Origin: Leadbetterella sp.
GTDB taxonomy: Bacteria > Bacteroidota > Bacteroidia > Cytophagales > Spirosomataceae
Reading direction: 5' to 3'
DNA length: 64,000 nt
NCBI GenBank assembly: GCA_019638185.1
Contig: JAHBUH010000019.1
Span: 30,393-94,392 of the forward strand
In this document: positions 25,923 to 35,470 of the stretch, in pieces
How positions within the stretch are numbered: the first letter of the stretch is position 1
How the letters are laid out: each line of letters begins with the position of its first letter
Translations under genes and position numbers: made by a program
The notes under the pieces: generated by a model
Databases searched by the model: none
The model's input: only the letters and a program-made list of their open reading frames with translations
What the model was told of the DNA's origin: nothing

Positions 25923-28439
25923 TTGCAAACTGCAGAAAATAAATTTTGGCAATTCGATGCTAATTACTGGCTAAAGAACTTAAATAGTTCTGTGAGCGGC
26001 TTATCACAATCGGAAGCCGACAAAATTCTTCGTGAAAACGGGCTGCATCTCAAAAATCAATCGGCACTAAAAAAAGACGTTTTGCTTTTTGTGGGTCAAT
26101 TTAAAAGCCCACTGATGCTGCTGTTGATTGCAGCCGTTATTATATCTGCATTTCTTGGTGACACTTCCGATGTATTTATTATACTCTTCATTGTTTTATC
26201 CAGTGGGTTACTCAGCTTCTTTCAGGAACGAAATGCCGGTAGAGTGGTTGAGAAGCTGCAATCCATGCTTTCGTTAAAAGCAACCGTATTACGTGACGGA
26301 CTGCCCCGGGAAATAGTAGTAACTCAGGTAGTAAAAGGTGATGTAATTATTCTGAAAGCAGGGGATATACTGCCTGCTGACGGTCTCATCCTGGAGTCGG
26401 ATGAGCTGTATGCCAATGAAGCAAGTTTAACAGGTGAATCTTATCCGGTAAGGAAAGAAGCCGGTGTATTGGATGAACAAACCCTGCTGGCGAAAAGAAC
26501 AAACTGTCTTTGGCAAGGAACAAACATTGTGAGTGGTAATGCTAAGGCGTTAGTCATTCAAACGGGAGAAGAAACCATTTTTGGAAGTATCGCAAAAAAT
26601 GTCTCTGTAAAAGTGGAGACTTCTTTTGAAAAAGGCATTAAGGATTTTGGTCTTTTCCTGATGAAAATCACGCTGTTATTAGGCGTGTTTATTCTTGCCG
26701 TAAACCTGCTTAATCACAAAGGCATTATTGACTCTGCCCTGTTTGCACTGGCTTTGGTAGTGGGGATGGCTCCTGAACTTTTGCCTGCCATTACATCCAT
26801 TGCTATGAGTGCCGGAGCAAAAAGATTATTAGACAGGAAAGTAATTGTAAAAAAACTAAATTCTATACAAAACCTCGGTGAAGTAAATTTATTATGCACC
26901 GATAAAACCGGAACCATCACTGAAGGAATAATAAAGATAGCGGGCATCATTGATGAATCCGGAGAGGAAAGCAGCTTTGTAAAAGAACTGGCGTTTTGGA
27001 ACTCCACGTTTGAAACAGGATATTCTAACCCCATAGATGAAGCGTTAAAGCAAATCAAACCTGACACCAATAATTCGGTTGAAAAAATAGGTGAAGTGCC
27101 TTATGATTTTAACCGGAAAAGATTGAGCATCGCCATAAGCAGTAAAAAAGAAAATTTACTGATTACTAAAGGTGCATTTACGCAAGTACTGGAAATCTGT
27201 TCAGCCATCAGATTAAGTAATGAGAAAGTTGAAAATATTGATGCACACAAAGAGGAATTAGAAAGAAAGTTTACGGAATTCGGTATGAAAGGTTTGCGGG
27301 CCATTGCGGTTTGCTACAAAAATATAGATACAACTCAGGTCACAAAAAACCTTGAATCGGAGATGATTTTTGCAGGCTTTGTTCTGATGAATGATCCGGT
27401 AAAATCAGGTATAACCGAAACAATTGATGAGTTACATAAACTATCCGTTGGTTTAAAAATAATTACGGGCGATAATGCAAATGTAGCGGGAGCTACCGCC
27501 CGGAATATTGGTATTGAGAACCCCGTAATCATGTCGGGTAAAGAACTTTCCAATACAAGCCAGGAAGCATTGATACAATTGGTGAAAAATGTTCACATTT
27601 TTGCTGAAGTGGAGCCTCAGCAGAAAGAACGGATCATATTAGCACTCAAAGGCACTTATACGGTTGCTTATATGGGTGACGGAATCAATGATGTATCGGC
27701 CATCAATGCAGCCGATGTAGGCATTTCGGTTGATAATGCTGTAGATGTAGCAAGAGAAGCCGCTGATTTTGTGTTGTTGGAAAAAGACCTGATGGTAATT
27801 GCGCACGGCATAAGAGAAGGAAGAAAAACATTTGCCAATACATTAAAATACCTCTATATCAGTACGGGTTCTACTTTTGGTAATATGTGCAGCGTGGCTT
27901 TTGCTTCATTGGCCCTGCCGTTTCTGCCCATGCTTCCCAAGCAAATATTATTAACCAATTTTCTCACTGATTTTCCGTTTCTTGCCGTTTCAACGGACAA
28001 TGTAGATGCGGAACAATTGGAAAAACCCGGCAAATGGGATATTAAACTCATCCGTGATTATATGGTGGTTTTTGGTGTACATAGTTCACTTTTTGACCTG
28101 ATTACTTTTACGGTACTTTATTTTATACTGAAAGTAAAAGAAGCTGAATTTCAGACCGGCTGGTTTATCGAATCGGTTCTTACCGAACTACTGATTGTTT
28201 TCATCATCCGCACACACAAGAATTTTTTTAAAAGCCAACCGGGCAGGTATCTTTTTATTTTGAGTATTGTAGCATTAATCCTCACCATCGGACTTCCTTA
28301 TTTGCCATTTGCGAAAGACATTGGTTTTGTGCCGTTGCCATTGCTTAATTTGGGAGCAATGCTGGGGATAGTGGCAGCCTATATACTTACAGCTGACCTT
28401 TTAAAAGTTTGGTTATTCAAAAGACATCAGAATGCTTAA
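25923..28439 (+). CDS. mgtA: Magnesium-translocating P-type ATPase (MgtA/MgtB type)
   Basis: An 838-residue P3B-type ATPase expected to import Mg2+ across the inner membrane. Visible motifs: TGES in the actuator domain, a membrane segment with PELLPA in place of the usual PEMLP, the phosphorylation site Asp327 in CTDKTGT, and the hinge GDGINDVSAI. Six C-terminal helices follow. The only plausible start is TTG at 25923, preceded by AAAAGG; an in-frame stop lies 33 nt upstream and there is no ATG in between. The gene is visibly more AT-rich than the flanking operons and stands alone between hairpin and hexosaminidase, which suggests acquisition. No MgtA-leader or M-box-like RNA was recognised. 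Confidence 0.92.
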   Translation: MQTAENKFWQFDANYWLKNLNSSVSGLSQSEADKILRENGLHLKNQSALKKDVLLFVGQFKSPLMLLLIAAVIISAFLGDTSDVFIILFIVLSSGLLSFFQERNAGRVVEKLQSMLSLKATVLRDGLPREIVVTQVVKGDVIILKAGDILPADGLILESDELYANEASLTGESYPVRKEAGVLDEQTLLAKRTNCLWQGTNIVSGNAKALVIQTGEETIFGSIAKNVSVKVETSFEKGIKDFGLFLMKITLLLGVFILAVNLLNHKGIIDSALFALALVVGMAPELLPAITSIAMSAGAKRLLDRKVIVKKLNSIQNLGEVNLLCTDKTGTITEGIIKIAGIIDESGEESSFVKELAFWNSTFETGYSNPIDEALKQIKPDTNNSVEKIGEVPYDFNRKRLSIAISSKKENLLITKGAFTQVLEICSAIRLSNEKVENIDAHKEELERKFTEFGMKGLRAIAVCYKNIDTTQVTKNLESEMIFAGFVLMNDPVKSGITETIDELHKLSVGLKIITGDNANVAGATARNIGIENPVIMSGKELSNTSQEALIQLVKNVHIFAEVEPQQKERIILALKGTYTVAYMGDGINDVSAINAADVGISVDNAVDVAREAADFVLLEKDLMVIAHGIREGRKTFANTLKYLYISTGSTFGNMCSVAFASLALPFLPMLPKQILLTNFLTDFPFLAVSTDNVDAEQLEKPGKWDIKLIRDYMVVFGVHSSLFDLITFTVLYFILKVKEAEFQTGWFIESVLTELLIVFIIRTHKNFFKSQPGRYLFILSIVALILTIGLPYLPFAKDIGFVPLPLLNLGAMLGIVAAYILTADLLKVWLFKRHQNA

Positions 28440-28555
28440 GTTCAGTCAGTCATAAGTTAAGGTCCCTGATACCCGATTTTTTTAATGCGGTTATCTTGCA
28501 CCTGTCCCACCAGCGTTAGATATACCTGGTTTTTGCTTGTATCTTTAAGATAATA

Positions 28556-30796
28556 ATGTCCGATTTCATGCGAAGAAAAATAATCCTTCTTTTCATTCTG
28601 GTCTATGGATTAATCCATGTGACAAGTGCCCAATTACCGGTGATCCCCCGGCCTGAATCGGTTGAGATACTCCAGGGGGTATTTACCCTGCATCCTGATG
28701 TGAAGGTTCATGGAAGTGAAAGGCTGAGGCCTATTGCGGGGCTCCTGGAGGTAGCTTTACGAAGTTTGCCGGGTATAAACACCTCACGGGATACAGAGAC
28801 GGCCGTTGAGTTAAAAATAGATTCACTGGGGAAAAAGGAAGCATATATATTATCTGTGACTCCACAGCAGATCCGGATCACCGGAAATGATGAAGCGGGC
28901 GTTTTTTACGGGATTCAGACCCTTCTGCAGCTTGCCGGTCAGTCACCGGTTATCCCGGCCTGCCGGGTTACTGATTCGCCGCGGTTTGAATACCGGGGCT
29001 TGCACCTTGATGTAGGCCGGAACATGTTTCCGCTCAGTTTCCTTAAGAAGTACATTGACCTGATGGCTTATTATAAGCTGAATACCTTTCACTGGCACTT
29101 AACGGAAGACCAGGGCTGGCGTATCGAGATCAAAAAATACCCGGAACTGCAGCGGGTGGCGGCTTACCGTAACGAAACCCTCATCGGGCATAAAAAAGAT
29201 TCTCCCCACCGTTTTGACGGGGTGCCTTACGGCGGCTTTTACACGCAGGAGGAGGTAAAAGAGCTGGTGCGGTATGCCGCTGAACGGCACATTACCATTA
29301 TCCCGGAGATTGAGATGCCCGGCCATGCCTCGGCCGCGCTGGCCGCTTACCCCCACCTGGGGTGCCGGGGGGTGGAGTATCACACGGCTACTTTCTGGGG
29401 CGTTTTTGACGAGGTTTTCTGCGCCGGAAAAGACAGTACTTTCCTTTTCCTGGAAGACGTGCTGGATGAGGTCCTGGCGCTTTTTCCCTCCCGGTACATT
29501 CATATCGGGGGCGATGAGTGTCCGAAAACCCGGTGGGAGCAGTGCCCGCATTGCCAGAAACGTATGCGTGATCATCAGTTAAAAGATGAGCATGAACTGC
29601 AGAGCTATTTTATCCGCCGGATAGAAAAATACGTGAACAGCCGGGGCCGCGAGATCATCGGCTGGGATGAGATCCTGGAAGGCGGCCTGAGCCCGAACGC
29701 CACCGTGATGAGCTGGCGTGGAGAAGTGGGCGGCGTGGAATCGGCCCGCCAAAAGCACCGGGTGATCATGACCCCGGAAAGCCACCTGTATTTTGATTAC
29801 TATCAGTCGCTGGATCCGGAGGAGCCCACGGCTGCCGCCTGGTATACGCCCCTGGATAAAGTGTATGGTTATGAGCCCTACCCCCGTGAACTGGAGCCGG
29901 AATTCCGCCCTTACGTGATCGGCGTGCAGGGCAATGTGTGGTCAGAGTATATGGCCACTCCCGAGCAGGTGGAATACATGGCTTTTCCGCGGATACTGGC
30001 GCTGGCCGAAACGGCCTGGACCTCTGCGGAGCAAAAAGATTACGGCCACTTCCTGGGGCGGCTGCGTCAGCAGGAAGCGCTGTTGAAAAGCCGGGGGGTG
30101 AATTATTTTGACCGTTACGAAGAACTGACTTATGCCTGGGAGAAAAATACGCTTACACTTACGTCTACCCTGCCCGGAGCGCAGATTTATTATACCCTGG
30201 ACGGCAGTGAGCCTGGCGTTAAGGGCCTTTTGTATAAGGCCCCTCTCCGCCTGGAGAAAAGCGCGGTGATAAAAAGCCGTTTATTCCGGGAGGGCAAGCC
30301 CTACGGAAAAGTGCTGACACAGGATTTCCGCCTTCATAAAGCCGCTTTCCGGGAAGTGAAGCTCCGTCATCTGCCTAAGCCTGCCTTTAACCCGGCTTCG
30401 CCGTTTGCGCTGGTGAACGGGCTGACCGGGAACGCCCGCTACAATAACGGCGAGTGGGTGGGCTTCAGCGGGGAAGACATGGAGGCGGTCATTGACCTGG
30501 GAAAAGTACAGCCGGTTTCCGGCTTAGGGATCAATATCCTCAAATATCACTGGCAAAGAATGTGGGAGCCCACTACCCTGGTATTTTATTTATCGGAAGA
30601 TGGAGTAAACTACAAAGAGGTATTTCAGACCCGGGAATTCCCGGAAAACGGGATCAATGCCGTGCGGGCTAAGATCCCCTCCACCCGGGCCCGGTACGTG
30701 AAAGTATTTGCCCAAAATAAGGGCATCATCCCGGCCGGGGAATATGGTGCGGGGGGCAAGGCCTGGCTCCTGGCGGATGAGATCTACGTAGATTAA
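28556..30796 (+). CDS. Beta-N-acetylhexosaminidase (GH20) with C-terminal discoidin-like domain
   Basis: A 746-residue exported glycosidase that removes terminal GlcNAc/GalNAc from glycans, chitin fragments or peptidoglycan. The signal peptide (KIILLFILVYGLIHVTSAQ) follows either ATG 28556 or ATG 28568. A GH20 N-terminal alpha/beta domain (~25-145) precedes the TIM barrel, which contains FHWHLTEDQGWRIEIKKYP and the catalytic Asp320-Glu321 of HIGGDECPK. Residues ~525-600 are a chitobiase C-terminal (Fn3-like) domain (IYYTLDGSEP) and ~610-746 an F5/8 type C sugar-binding domain. The upstream TATCTTTA (one mismatch to the -7 consensus) is a possible promoter. The 116-bp gap before it contains no gene. 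Confidence 0.94.
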   Translation: MSDFMRRKIILLFILVYGLIHVTSAQLPVIPRPESVEILQGVFTLHPDVKVHGSERLRPIAGLLEVALRSLPGINTSRDTETAVELKIDSLGKKEAYILSVTPQQIRITGNDEAGVFYGIQTLLQLAGQSPVIPACRVTDSPRFEYRGLHLDVGRNMFPLSFLKKYIDLMAYYKLNTFHWHLTEDQGWRIEIKKYPELQRVAAYRNETLIGHKKDSPHRFDGVPYGGFYTQEEVKELVRYAAERHITIIPEIEMPGHASAALAAYPHLGCRGVEYHTATFWGVFDEVFCAGKDSTFLFLEDVLDEVLALFPSRYIHIGGDECPKTRWEQCPHCQKRMRDHQLKDEHELQSYFIRRIEKYVNSRGREIIGWDEILEGGLSPNATVMSWRGEVGGVESARQKHRVIMTPESHLYFDYYQSLDPEEPTAAAWYTPLDKVYGYEPYPRELEPEFRPYVIGVQGNVWSEYMATPEQVEYMAFPRILALAETAWTSAEQKDYGHFLGRLRQQEALLKSRGVNYFDRYEELTYAWEKNTLTLTSTLPGAQIYYTLDGSEPGVKGLLYKAPLRLEKSAVIKSRLFREGKPYGKVLTQDFRLHKAAFREVKLRHLPKPAFNPASPFALVNGLTGNARYNNGEWVGFSGEDMEAVIDLGKVQPVSGLGINILKYHWQRMWEPTTLVFYLSEDGVNYKEVFQTREFPENGINAVRAKIPSTRARYVKVFAQNKGIIPAGEYGAGGKAWLLADEIYVD

Positions 30797-30803
30797 GCAT
30801 GCG

Positions 30804-31874
30804 CTATTCCGGCAGCGCATTCCGCATAAACCGGAGCCAGTTGCCGTGGGCTATCTGCGCCACATCTTCATCGCTGTACCCGCGGCTTTGCAGGATAGGA
30901 AATACTTTTTGCATATCGGCGATGGTCTCCAGGTCATAGGGGCACTGCTCCCGGCCGAAGGCCCCGTCCAGGTCACTGCCTATGGCGGCGTGGCGGGTAT
31001 TGCCGGCCAACTGGCAGATATGGTCAATGTTATCGGCCATAATGCTGAGCGAGCAGTTCATGGATTTGGGCGTAGAGCGGCCGCGCACCCAGCCCGGCAC
31101 CATCATCCAGGCATCCAGGGCCACACCGATCACCGCATCGCGCTCCAGCAGGGCTTTGATCATGTCATCGCTGTACTGGCGGTTATGGTCTACAAACCGG
31201 CGGCAGTTATTATGACTGGCCCATACGTTTCCTTTAAAGCGGCTGAGCGCGTCCCAGAAGGCGTCATCGTTCAGGTGAGTGGTATCCAGGATCATGTTCA
31301 GGCGCTCCATTTCTGCCAGGAGGGCTATGCCGTCAGCATTCAGCGGGCCGGAAGAGTCGGTGCCGTTAGCGTACCGGCCCGGCCCGTAATGCCCTGGTCC
31401 TATGGCGCGCAGCCCGTAGCCGTAGGCCCGTTCCACGTAGCGGAGGTTAACCAGGGAATCCGCCCCTTCCAGGCTCAGCATGTAACCTATGGCGCTTTTA
31501 TCCGTCTCCCAGCGGGCCAGGTGATCTTCCAGGTCTTTCCGGCACCGGATCATGCGCAGATGGCCGTCTTCTTCCATGGCCTTATACCAGGCCAGTTGCC
31601 CCTGGGTCTGGGCCCAGGCCTGCTCCGGGGAGAGCCAGCCGGGCAGCGGACTCCCCGGCTTCACATTCCGGGCAATCTGCGTGGCCACCACCAGGCCGAT
31701 ATTCCCTTTGCGAAGCTCATCAAAAGTGAGGGTGGCGTTTCCGCGGTCAGGTTTATCGGTCATGCCGGCTTCGCGGCGGTTCAGCTCATCCAGGGAAATG
31801 CGGAGGTCACGGTTCCATTCCATGGCATTCATACTCAGGTCCAGGTGAGCGTCAATAATGAAGGGTTTTTCCAT
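30804..31874 (-). CDS. Membrane dipeptidase, peptidase family M19
   Basis: A 356-residue TIM-barrel binuclear-zinc dipeptidase of the renal dipeptidase family, which cleaves dipeptides including those with a C-terminal D-residue. Zinc ligands appear as DAHLD near the N terminus, the bridging Glu in LSLEGAD, and His in DTTHLND and ASHNNCR. No signal peptide, so it acts in the cytoplasm. It is the last gene of a minus-strand run (amidohydrolase, GntP permease, RidA, dipeptidase), consistent with a role in using D-amino-acid-containing peptides or N-acyl amino acids. It converges on the hexosaminidase with 7 bp between stops. Confidence 0.92.
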   Translation of the reverse strand: MEKPFIIDAHLDLSMNAMEWNRDLRISLDELNRREAGMTDKPDRGNATLTFDELRKGNIGLVVATQIARNVKPGSPLPGWLSPEQAWAQTQGQLAWYKAMEEDGHLRMIRCRKDLEDHLARWETDKSAIGYMLSLEGADSLVNLRYVERAYGYGLRAIGPGHYGPGRYANGTDSSGPLNADGIALLAEMERLNMILDTTHLNDDAFWDALSRFKGNVWASHNNCRRFVDHNRQYSDDMIKALLERDAVIGVALDAWMMVPGWVRGRSTPKSMNCSLSIMADNIDHICQLAGNTRHAAIGSDLDGAFGREQCPYDLETIADMQKVFPILQSRGYSDEDVAQIAHGNWLRFMRNALPE

Positions 31875-31885
31875 AATTTTAACGA

Positions 31886-31913
31886 TGAGCCGTGAGCGCT
31901 AAGCGATGAGGGC
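31886..31913 (+). repeat. Degenerate seven-base tandem repeat upstream of the M19 gene
   Basis: Four consecutive units TGAGCCG, TGAGCGC, TAAGCGA, TGAGGGC. Read in another phase they are GCCGTGA, GCGCTAA, GCGATGA. They lie between the RidA stop and the dipeptidase start (minus strand), in the leader of the latter. Confidence 0.55.
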
Positions 31914-31948
31914 CGGATTTCAGCTCAAAGCTAAGGGCACACAGCTAT

Positions 31949-32413
31949 TTAGTACAATTCAAAAAGTGCTTCTATTTCCACCGGGATGTTATCCGGCAGG
32001 GAGCCGAAACCTACGGCGCTTCTTACCCCGATACCGTTCTCTTCGCCCCAAACGGAGGCAAACAGTTCGCTGCAGCCGTTAATGATAAAAGGGTGGCGCT
32101 CAAATTCCGGGGTACAATTTACCATTCCCAGCACTTTGATCACCCGCTTTATTTTATTCAGGCTGCCCAGGTTAGTTTTAATCGTGGAAAGCATGGTGAG
32201 GCCTACCTGCCGGGCGGCCAGCTTGCCTTCCTCTGCGTCCATTTCCCGGCCTATCCGCCCGATAATCAGACTGGCGTCATCCTGCACAGGCCCGTGACCC
32301 GAGAGGTAGAGGTACTTGCCGTCTGTCAGGCAGGGTTTATAAACGCCCTTGGGCGCCGGAGCCGGTGGAAGGGTCAGGCCCAGTTTTTCAAATTGTTCGT
32401 CTGCGTTGTACAT
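31949..32413 (-). CDS. RidA family enamine/imine deaminase
   Basis: A 154-residue member of the RidA/YjgF/YER057c family, cytosolic trimers that hydrolyse reactive enamine/imine intermediates from PLP enzymes. The long N-terminal lead (FEKLGLTLPPAPAPKGVYKP) and GHGP turn mark the longer subfamily often linked to amino-acid utilisation. The conserved Arg is present in GVRSAVGFGSLP, followed by the usual VEIEALFEL ending. It sits between the GntP permease (9 bp) and the M19 dipeptidase (74 bp, containing the seven-base repeats). The context suggests detoxification of dehydroamino-acid intermediates released by this cluster. Confidence 0.9.
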   Translation of the reverse strand: MYNADEQFEKLGLTLPPAPAPKGVYKPCLTDGKYLYLSGHGPVQDDASLIIGRIGREMDAEEGKLAARQVGLTMLSTIKTNLGSLNKIKRVIKVLGMVNCTPEFERHPFIINGCSELFASVWGEENGIGVRSAVGFGSLPDNIPVEIEALFELY

Positions 32414-32422
32414 AAAGTATGT

Positions 32423-33730
32423 TTAAGTTAATAAGTGCAATGCCCATACGCCGGTCAGACCGGCTACTGATACGATGGCCTCCATTACGGACCACGACCG
32501 GAACGTATCTTTGACGCTAAGCCCGAAATACTCCTTAAAGAGCCAGAAGCCGGAATCATTTACGTGGGAGAACATCAGGCTGCCCGCCCCGATGGCCAGT
32601 ACCATCAGGTTAGGGTCAGTGCCGGAAGAGGTGACCAGGGGCAATAAAACCCCGCCGGCCGTCAGGGCCGCCACAGTGGCTGAGCCTACGCATCCGCGGA
32701 TCACTGCCGTGATGATCCAGGCCAGCAGCAGCGGATGCACGTGCAGTTCCTGGAGGCTGGCCGCAATCTGCAGGCTGACCCCGCTATCTTCCATCACTTG
32801 TTTAAAAATACCTGACCCGGCGATGATCAGGAGGATCATGGCAATGTCTTTCACAGCATCTTCATACACTTTCATCAGCCAGGTCATGCTTTTTCCCTGG
32901 CCCAGCCCCAGGGTGTAGCTGGCCAGCAGCAGCGCCAGGATCATCACCATGGAGGGGTTCCCCAGGAAGTGCACCACCTTCAGGGCCTCACCGGAAACCA
33001 GGTAGGGAAGAATGGTAAACAGGATCAGTGCAAAAACCGGGAAGAGTGCCGTAATAAAGCTGTTGGCCGTTCCGGGCAGGTTATTCTGCTCCGTTTCATG
33101 AGGCTGGAACAGCGCGGAGGGGGCTCCCTGTATGCCGATCAGGCTTTTTGAAAACACCGGTCCGCCCAGGATGATGGCCGGTACCGCTATGATCAGGCCA
33201 TAGATGAGGGTAACGCCCATATCGGCATTGAAAAGGGTGACCAGCGCCACGGGAGAGGGGTGGGGCGGGATAAACCCATGAGTTACTGACAGCGCCGAGA
33301 GCATGGGCAGGCCGATATACACCGCCGGCAGCCGGTATTTATACACAATGGAGAAGATCAGCGGCACCAGCAGCACAAAGCCCACGCCGTAAAACAGCGG
33401 AATCCCTACAATAAACCCGGTGACGGTCAGCCCCCAACGCATGTATTTTTCACCGAATATCCGCACCATCACGGCGGCGATCCGGTCGGCCGCACCGCTT
33501 TCAGCCACCAGCTTACCCAGCATGGCCCCCAGCACCAGGATCAGCGTGAGGCTGCCCATAATGCCGCCTATGCCTTTCTCCACTGACTTAATGATGCTGT
33601 CAGGCGCAATGCCCAGGGCCAGGCCCGTGGCAATGGAAATTAACAGGAAGGAAAGAAAGGCATTGACCCTGAAATAAGAAATAAGTACAATCAGGCCGGC
33701 CAGGCTCAGTAAAATAATGAGAAATGTCAT
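32423..33730 (-). CDS. GntP-family permease (gluconate/D-amino acid:H+ symporter)
   Basis: A 435-residue inner-membrane transporter with about 12 hydrophobic helices. The first half contains GALMLGKLVAESGAADRIA-like GntP motif (LGAMLGKLVAESG) and the HGFIPPHPSPVAL signature of the family; the second half carries RGCVGSATVAALTAGG and FSHVNDSGFWLFKEYF. GntP members import gluconate, idonate or D-serine. With RidA, a D-peptide-competent M19 dipeptidase and an amidohydrolase in the same operon, an amino-acid-type substrate seems more likely than gluconate here, but this is inference. Spacing: 24 bp after the amidohydrolase gene and 9 bp before RidA. Confidence 0.92.
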   Translation of the reverse strand: MTFLIILLSLAGLIVLISYFRVNAFLSFLLISIATGLALGIAPDSIIKSVEKGIGGIMGSLTLILVLGAMLGKLVAESGAADRIAAVMVRIFGEKYMRWGLTVTGFIVGIPLFYGVGFVLLVPLIFSIVYKYRLPAVYIGLPMLSALSVTHGFIPPHPSPVALVTLFNADMGVTLIYGLIIAVPAIILGGPVFSKSLIGIQGAPSALFQPHETEQNNLPGTANSFITALFPVFALILFTILPYLVSGEALKVVHFLGNPSMVMILALLLASYTLGLGQGKSMTWLMKVYEDAVKDIAMILLIIAGSGIFKQVMEDSGVSLQIAASLQELHVHPLLLAWIITAVIRGCVGSATVAALTAGGVLLPLVTSSGTDPNLMVLAIGAGSLMFSHVNDSGFWLFKEYFGLSVKDTFRSWSVMEAIVSVAGLTGVWALHLLT

Positions 33731-33754
33731 TCCAAGGTTTTTTATTTAAGGTCT

Positions 33755-35383
33755 TTATTTTTCCCGTACAAATACGGTCTCGCCACCCACCACCGTGCGG
33801 AGGGTCTTCACGGTTCTCAGCTTTTCAGCCGGTGCAGTCATGATATCGTCTTCCAGGATAATGAAATCAGCGTCTTTGCCCTTCTCAATGCTGCCCCGTT
33901 TGTATTCCTGGAAGCAGGAATAAGCCGCCCAGATGGTCATGCCTTTCAGGGTTTCCTCGCGGGTGAGTACGTCCTGCATCTGGAAACCTCCTTTGGGGTA
34001 GCCTTTGGCATCTACCCGGGCCACGGCGGCATGAAAGCCGTACAGGGGATTAAAGTGCTCTACGGGGAAGTCGCTGCCGATAGCCACTTTGCCGTATTCG
34101 TTTAACAGGTGCTTATAGGCATAGGCGCCCTTCATCCTTTCGGCGCCTATCCGGTCTTTGGCCCAGTACATATCCGAGGTGGCATGGGTGGGCTGGATGG
34201 AGGGGATGATGCTGAACTGCCGGAACTTGGGGAAGTCGGCCGGTGCCACGATCTGCGCGTGCTCTATCCGCCAGCGGCGGTTAGCGTTATTGGTCAGGTG
34301 CTTTCCGTACAGGTCCAGCAGGATGCGGTTAGCCGAGTCCCCTATGGCATGCGCATTCACCTGGAAGGGGCTGTTAGAGATTTTTTCGATCATGGAGTCC
34401 AGTTCTGCCGGGCTGTGTAGCAGGAAACCTTTGGTGGGGGCATCATGGTAATGTTCCAGCAGGCAGGCCCCGCGGGAGCCCAGGGCGCCGTCACCCACGA
34501 TCTTGAAGGATTTTATTTCCAGGCGGTCCGATTCGTAGAAGCCCCTGTCCAGGTAGTCGTCCACGCTGGCCGGCGAGGCGGACACCATGGCGTAGTCACG
34601 GATCTTTAACTTCCGGTCTTTATAAAACTTCTTCAGCACCTCCAGGCCGCTTACGGAAACGCCCGCATCGATAATACTGGTGAGCCCTACTGAAAACAGG
34701 GAATCCTGGGCCGTTTGCAGCTGCTTCAGGTATTGTGCTTCGGTGAGGGGCGGGATATGGATCAGTCCCATGGCGTTATCGACCAGCAGACCGTCAGGTA
34801 CATTATTTTTCCCTCCGATTAGCCCGCCGGGTATTTCTCTTATGGAAGTTATATTATTCAGTTCCAGTGCTTTTGAATTTACCACAGCGGCGTGGTAGTC
34901 TACCCGGCTGATGAATACGGCTTTGTTCGGGAAGGCCTTATCCAGCAGGTCTTTGGTAGGGAACTGTTTGCCGGGCCAGAGGTTTTGGTCCCAGCCGCCG
35001 CCGGTGATCCAGGGCCGGTCCGGGTTTTTCTGCTCCCAGGCTTTCAGACGTTCCACCACTTCTTCAAAAGACCGGGAGCCGTTCAGGTCGGCCTCACCCA
35101 GGAATTCCGCCAGGCTGGGGAAGTGGGCATGGGCATCGTAAAAACCGGGATATACCGGCTTCCCCTGGGCGTCCAGGGTCTCTTTGGCCTTGTACTTGCG
35201 TTGAATCTCTTCCGTGGTGCCTACCCGGATAATCTTACCGTCTTTTACGGCAAACGCCTCTGCCATAGCAAACTCCGCATTAACGGTGTATACTTTGGCG
35301 TTAATCACCACCAGGTCAGCTGTTTCTTTGGAAGAGCAGGATAGCAGCACGGAAATAAGCAGAAGAAAAGCCGGAATTCTCAT
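33755..35383 (-). CDS. Amidohydrolase lipoprotein (YtcJ-like, amidohydrolase 3)
   Basis: A 542-residue metal-dependent hydrolase with a type II signal peptide ending in the lipobox LLSCSS, so it is probably tethered to a membrane facing the periplasm or outside. Metal-site motifs are YPGFYDAHAHF near the N terminus, NAHAIGDSANR, the RIEHAQI histidine, and AIGSDFPVEHFNP with the catalytic Asp. The composite C-terminal beta-sandwich domain is present (KDADFIILEDDI). Substrates of this family include N-acyl amines and amino-acid amides; none can be assigned. It is the first gene of the minus-strand operon leading to GntP, RidA and dipeptidase. Confidence 0.9.
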   Translation of the reverse strand: MRIPAFLLLISVLLSCSSKETADLVVINAKVYTVNAEFAMAEAFAVKDGKIIRVGTTEEIQRKYKAKETLDAQGKPVYPGFYDAHAHFPSLAEFLGEADLNGSRSFEEVVERLKAWEQKNPDRPWITGGGWDQNLWPGKQFPTKDLLDKAFPNKAVFISRVDYHAAVVNSKALELNNITSIREIPGGLIGGKNNVPDGLLVDNAMGLIHIPPLTEAQYLKQLQTAQDSLFSVGLTSIIDAGVSVSGLEVLKKFYKDRKLKIRDYAMVSASPASVDDYLDRGFYESDRLEIKSFKIVGDGALGSRGACLLEHYHDAPTKGFLLHSPAELDSMIEKISNSPFQVNAHAIGDSANRILLDLYGKHLTNNANRRWRIEHAQIVAPADFPKFRQFSIIPSIQPTHATSDMYWAKDRIGAERMKGAYAYKHLLNEYGKVAIGSDFPVEHFNPLYGFHAAVARVDAKGYPKGGFQMQDVLTREETLKGMTIWAAYSCFQEYKRGSIEKGKDADFIILEDDIMTAPAEKLRTVKTLRTVVGGETVFVREK

Positions 35384-35470
35384 GATAACAGGTTTAAATA
35401 AGGCAATTTAGAAAGAAACTGGTAACCGCGGTGCGCAGGAGCGTAAAAATCTTGTTCCGGCCGTATTTTT

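Noticed and set aside
28513-28520. GCGTTAGA as an integron attC core near the hexosaminidase
   Set aside because: No paired complementary core with correct spacing was found upstream, and no integrase gene is present in the window.
30846-31895. 349-codon plus-strand frame opposite the M19 gene
   Set aside because: M19 metal-ligand motifs are on the minus strand; the antisense product has no recognisable fold.
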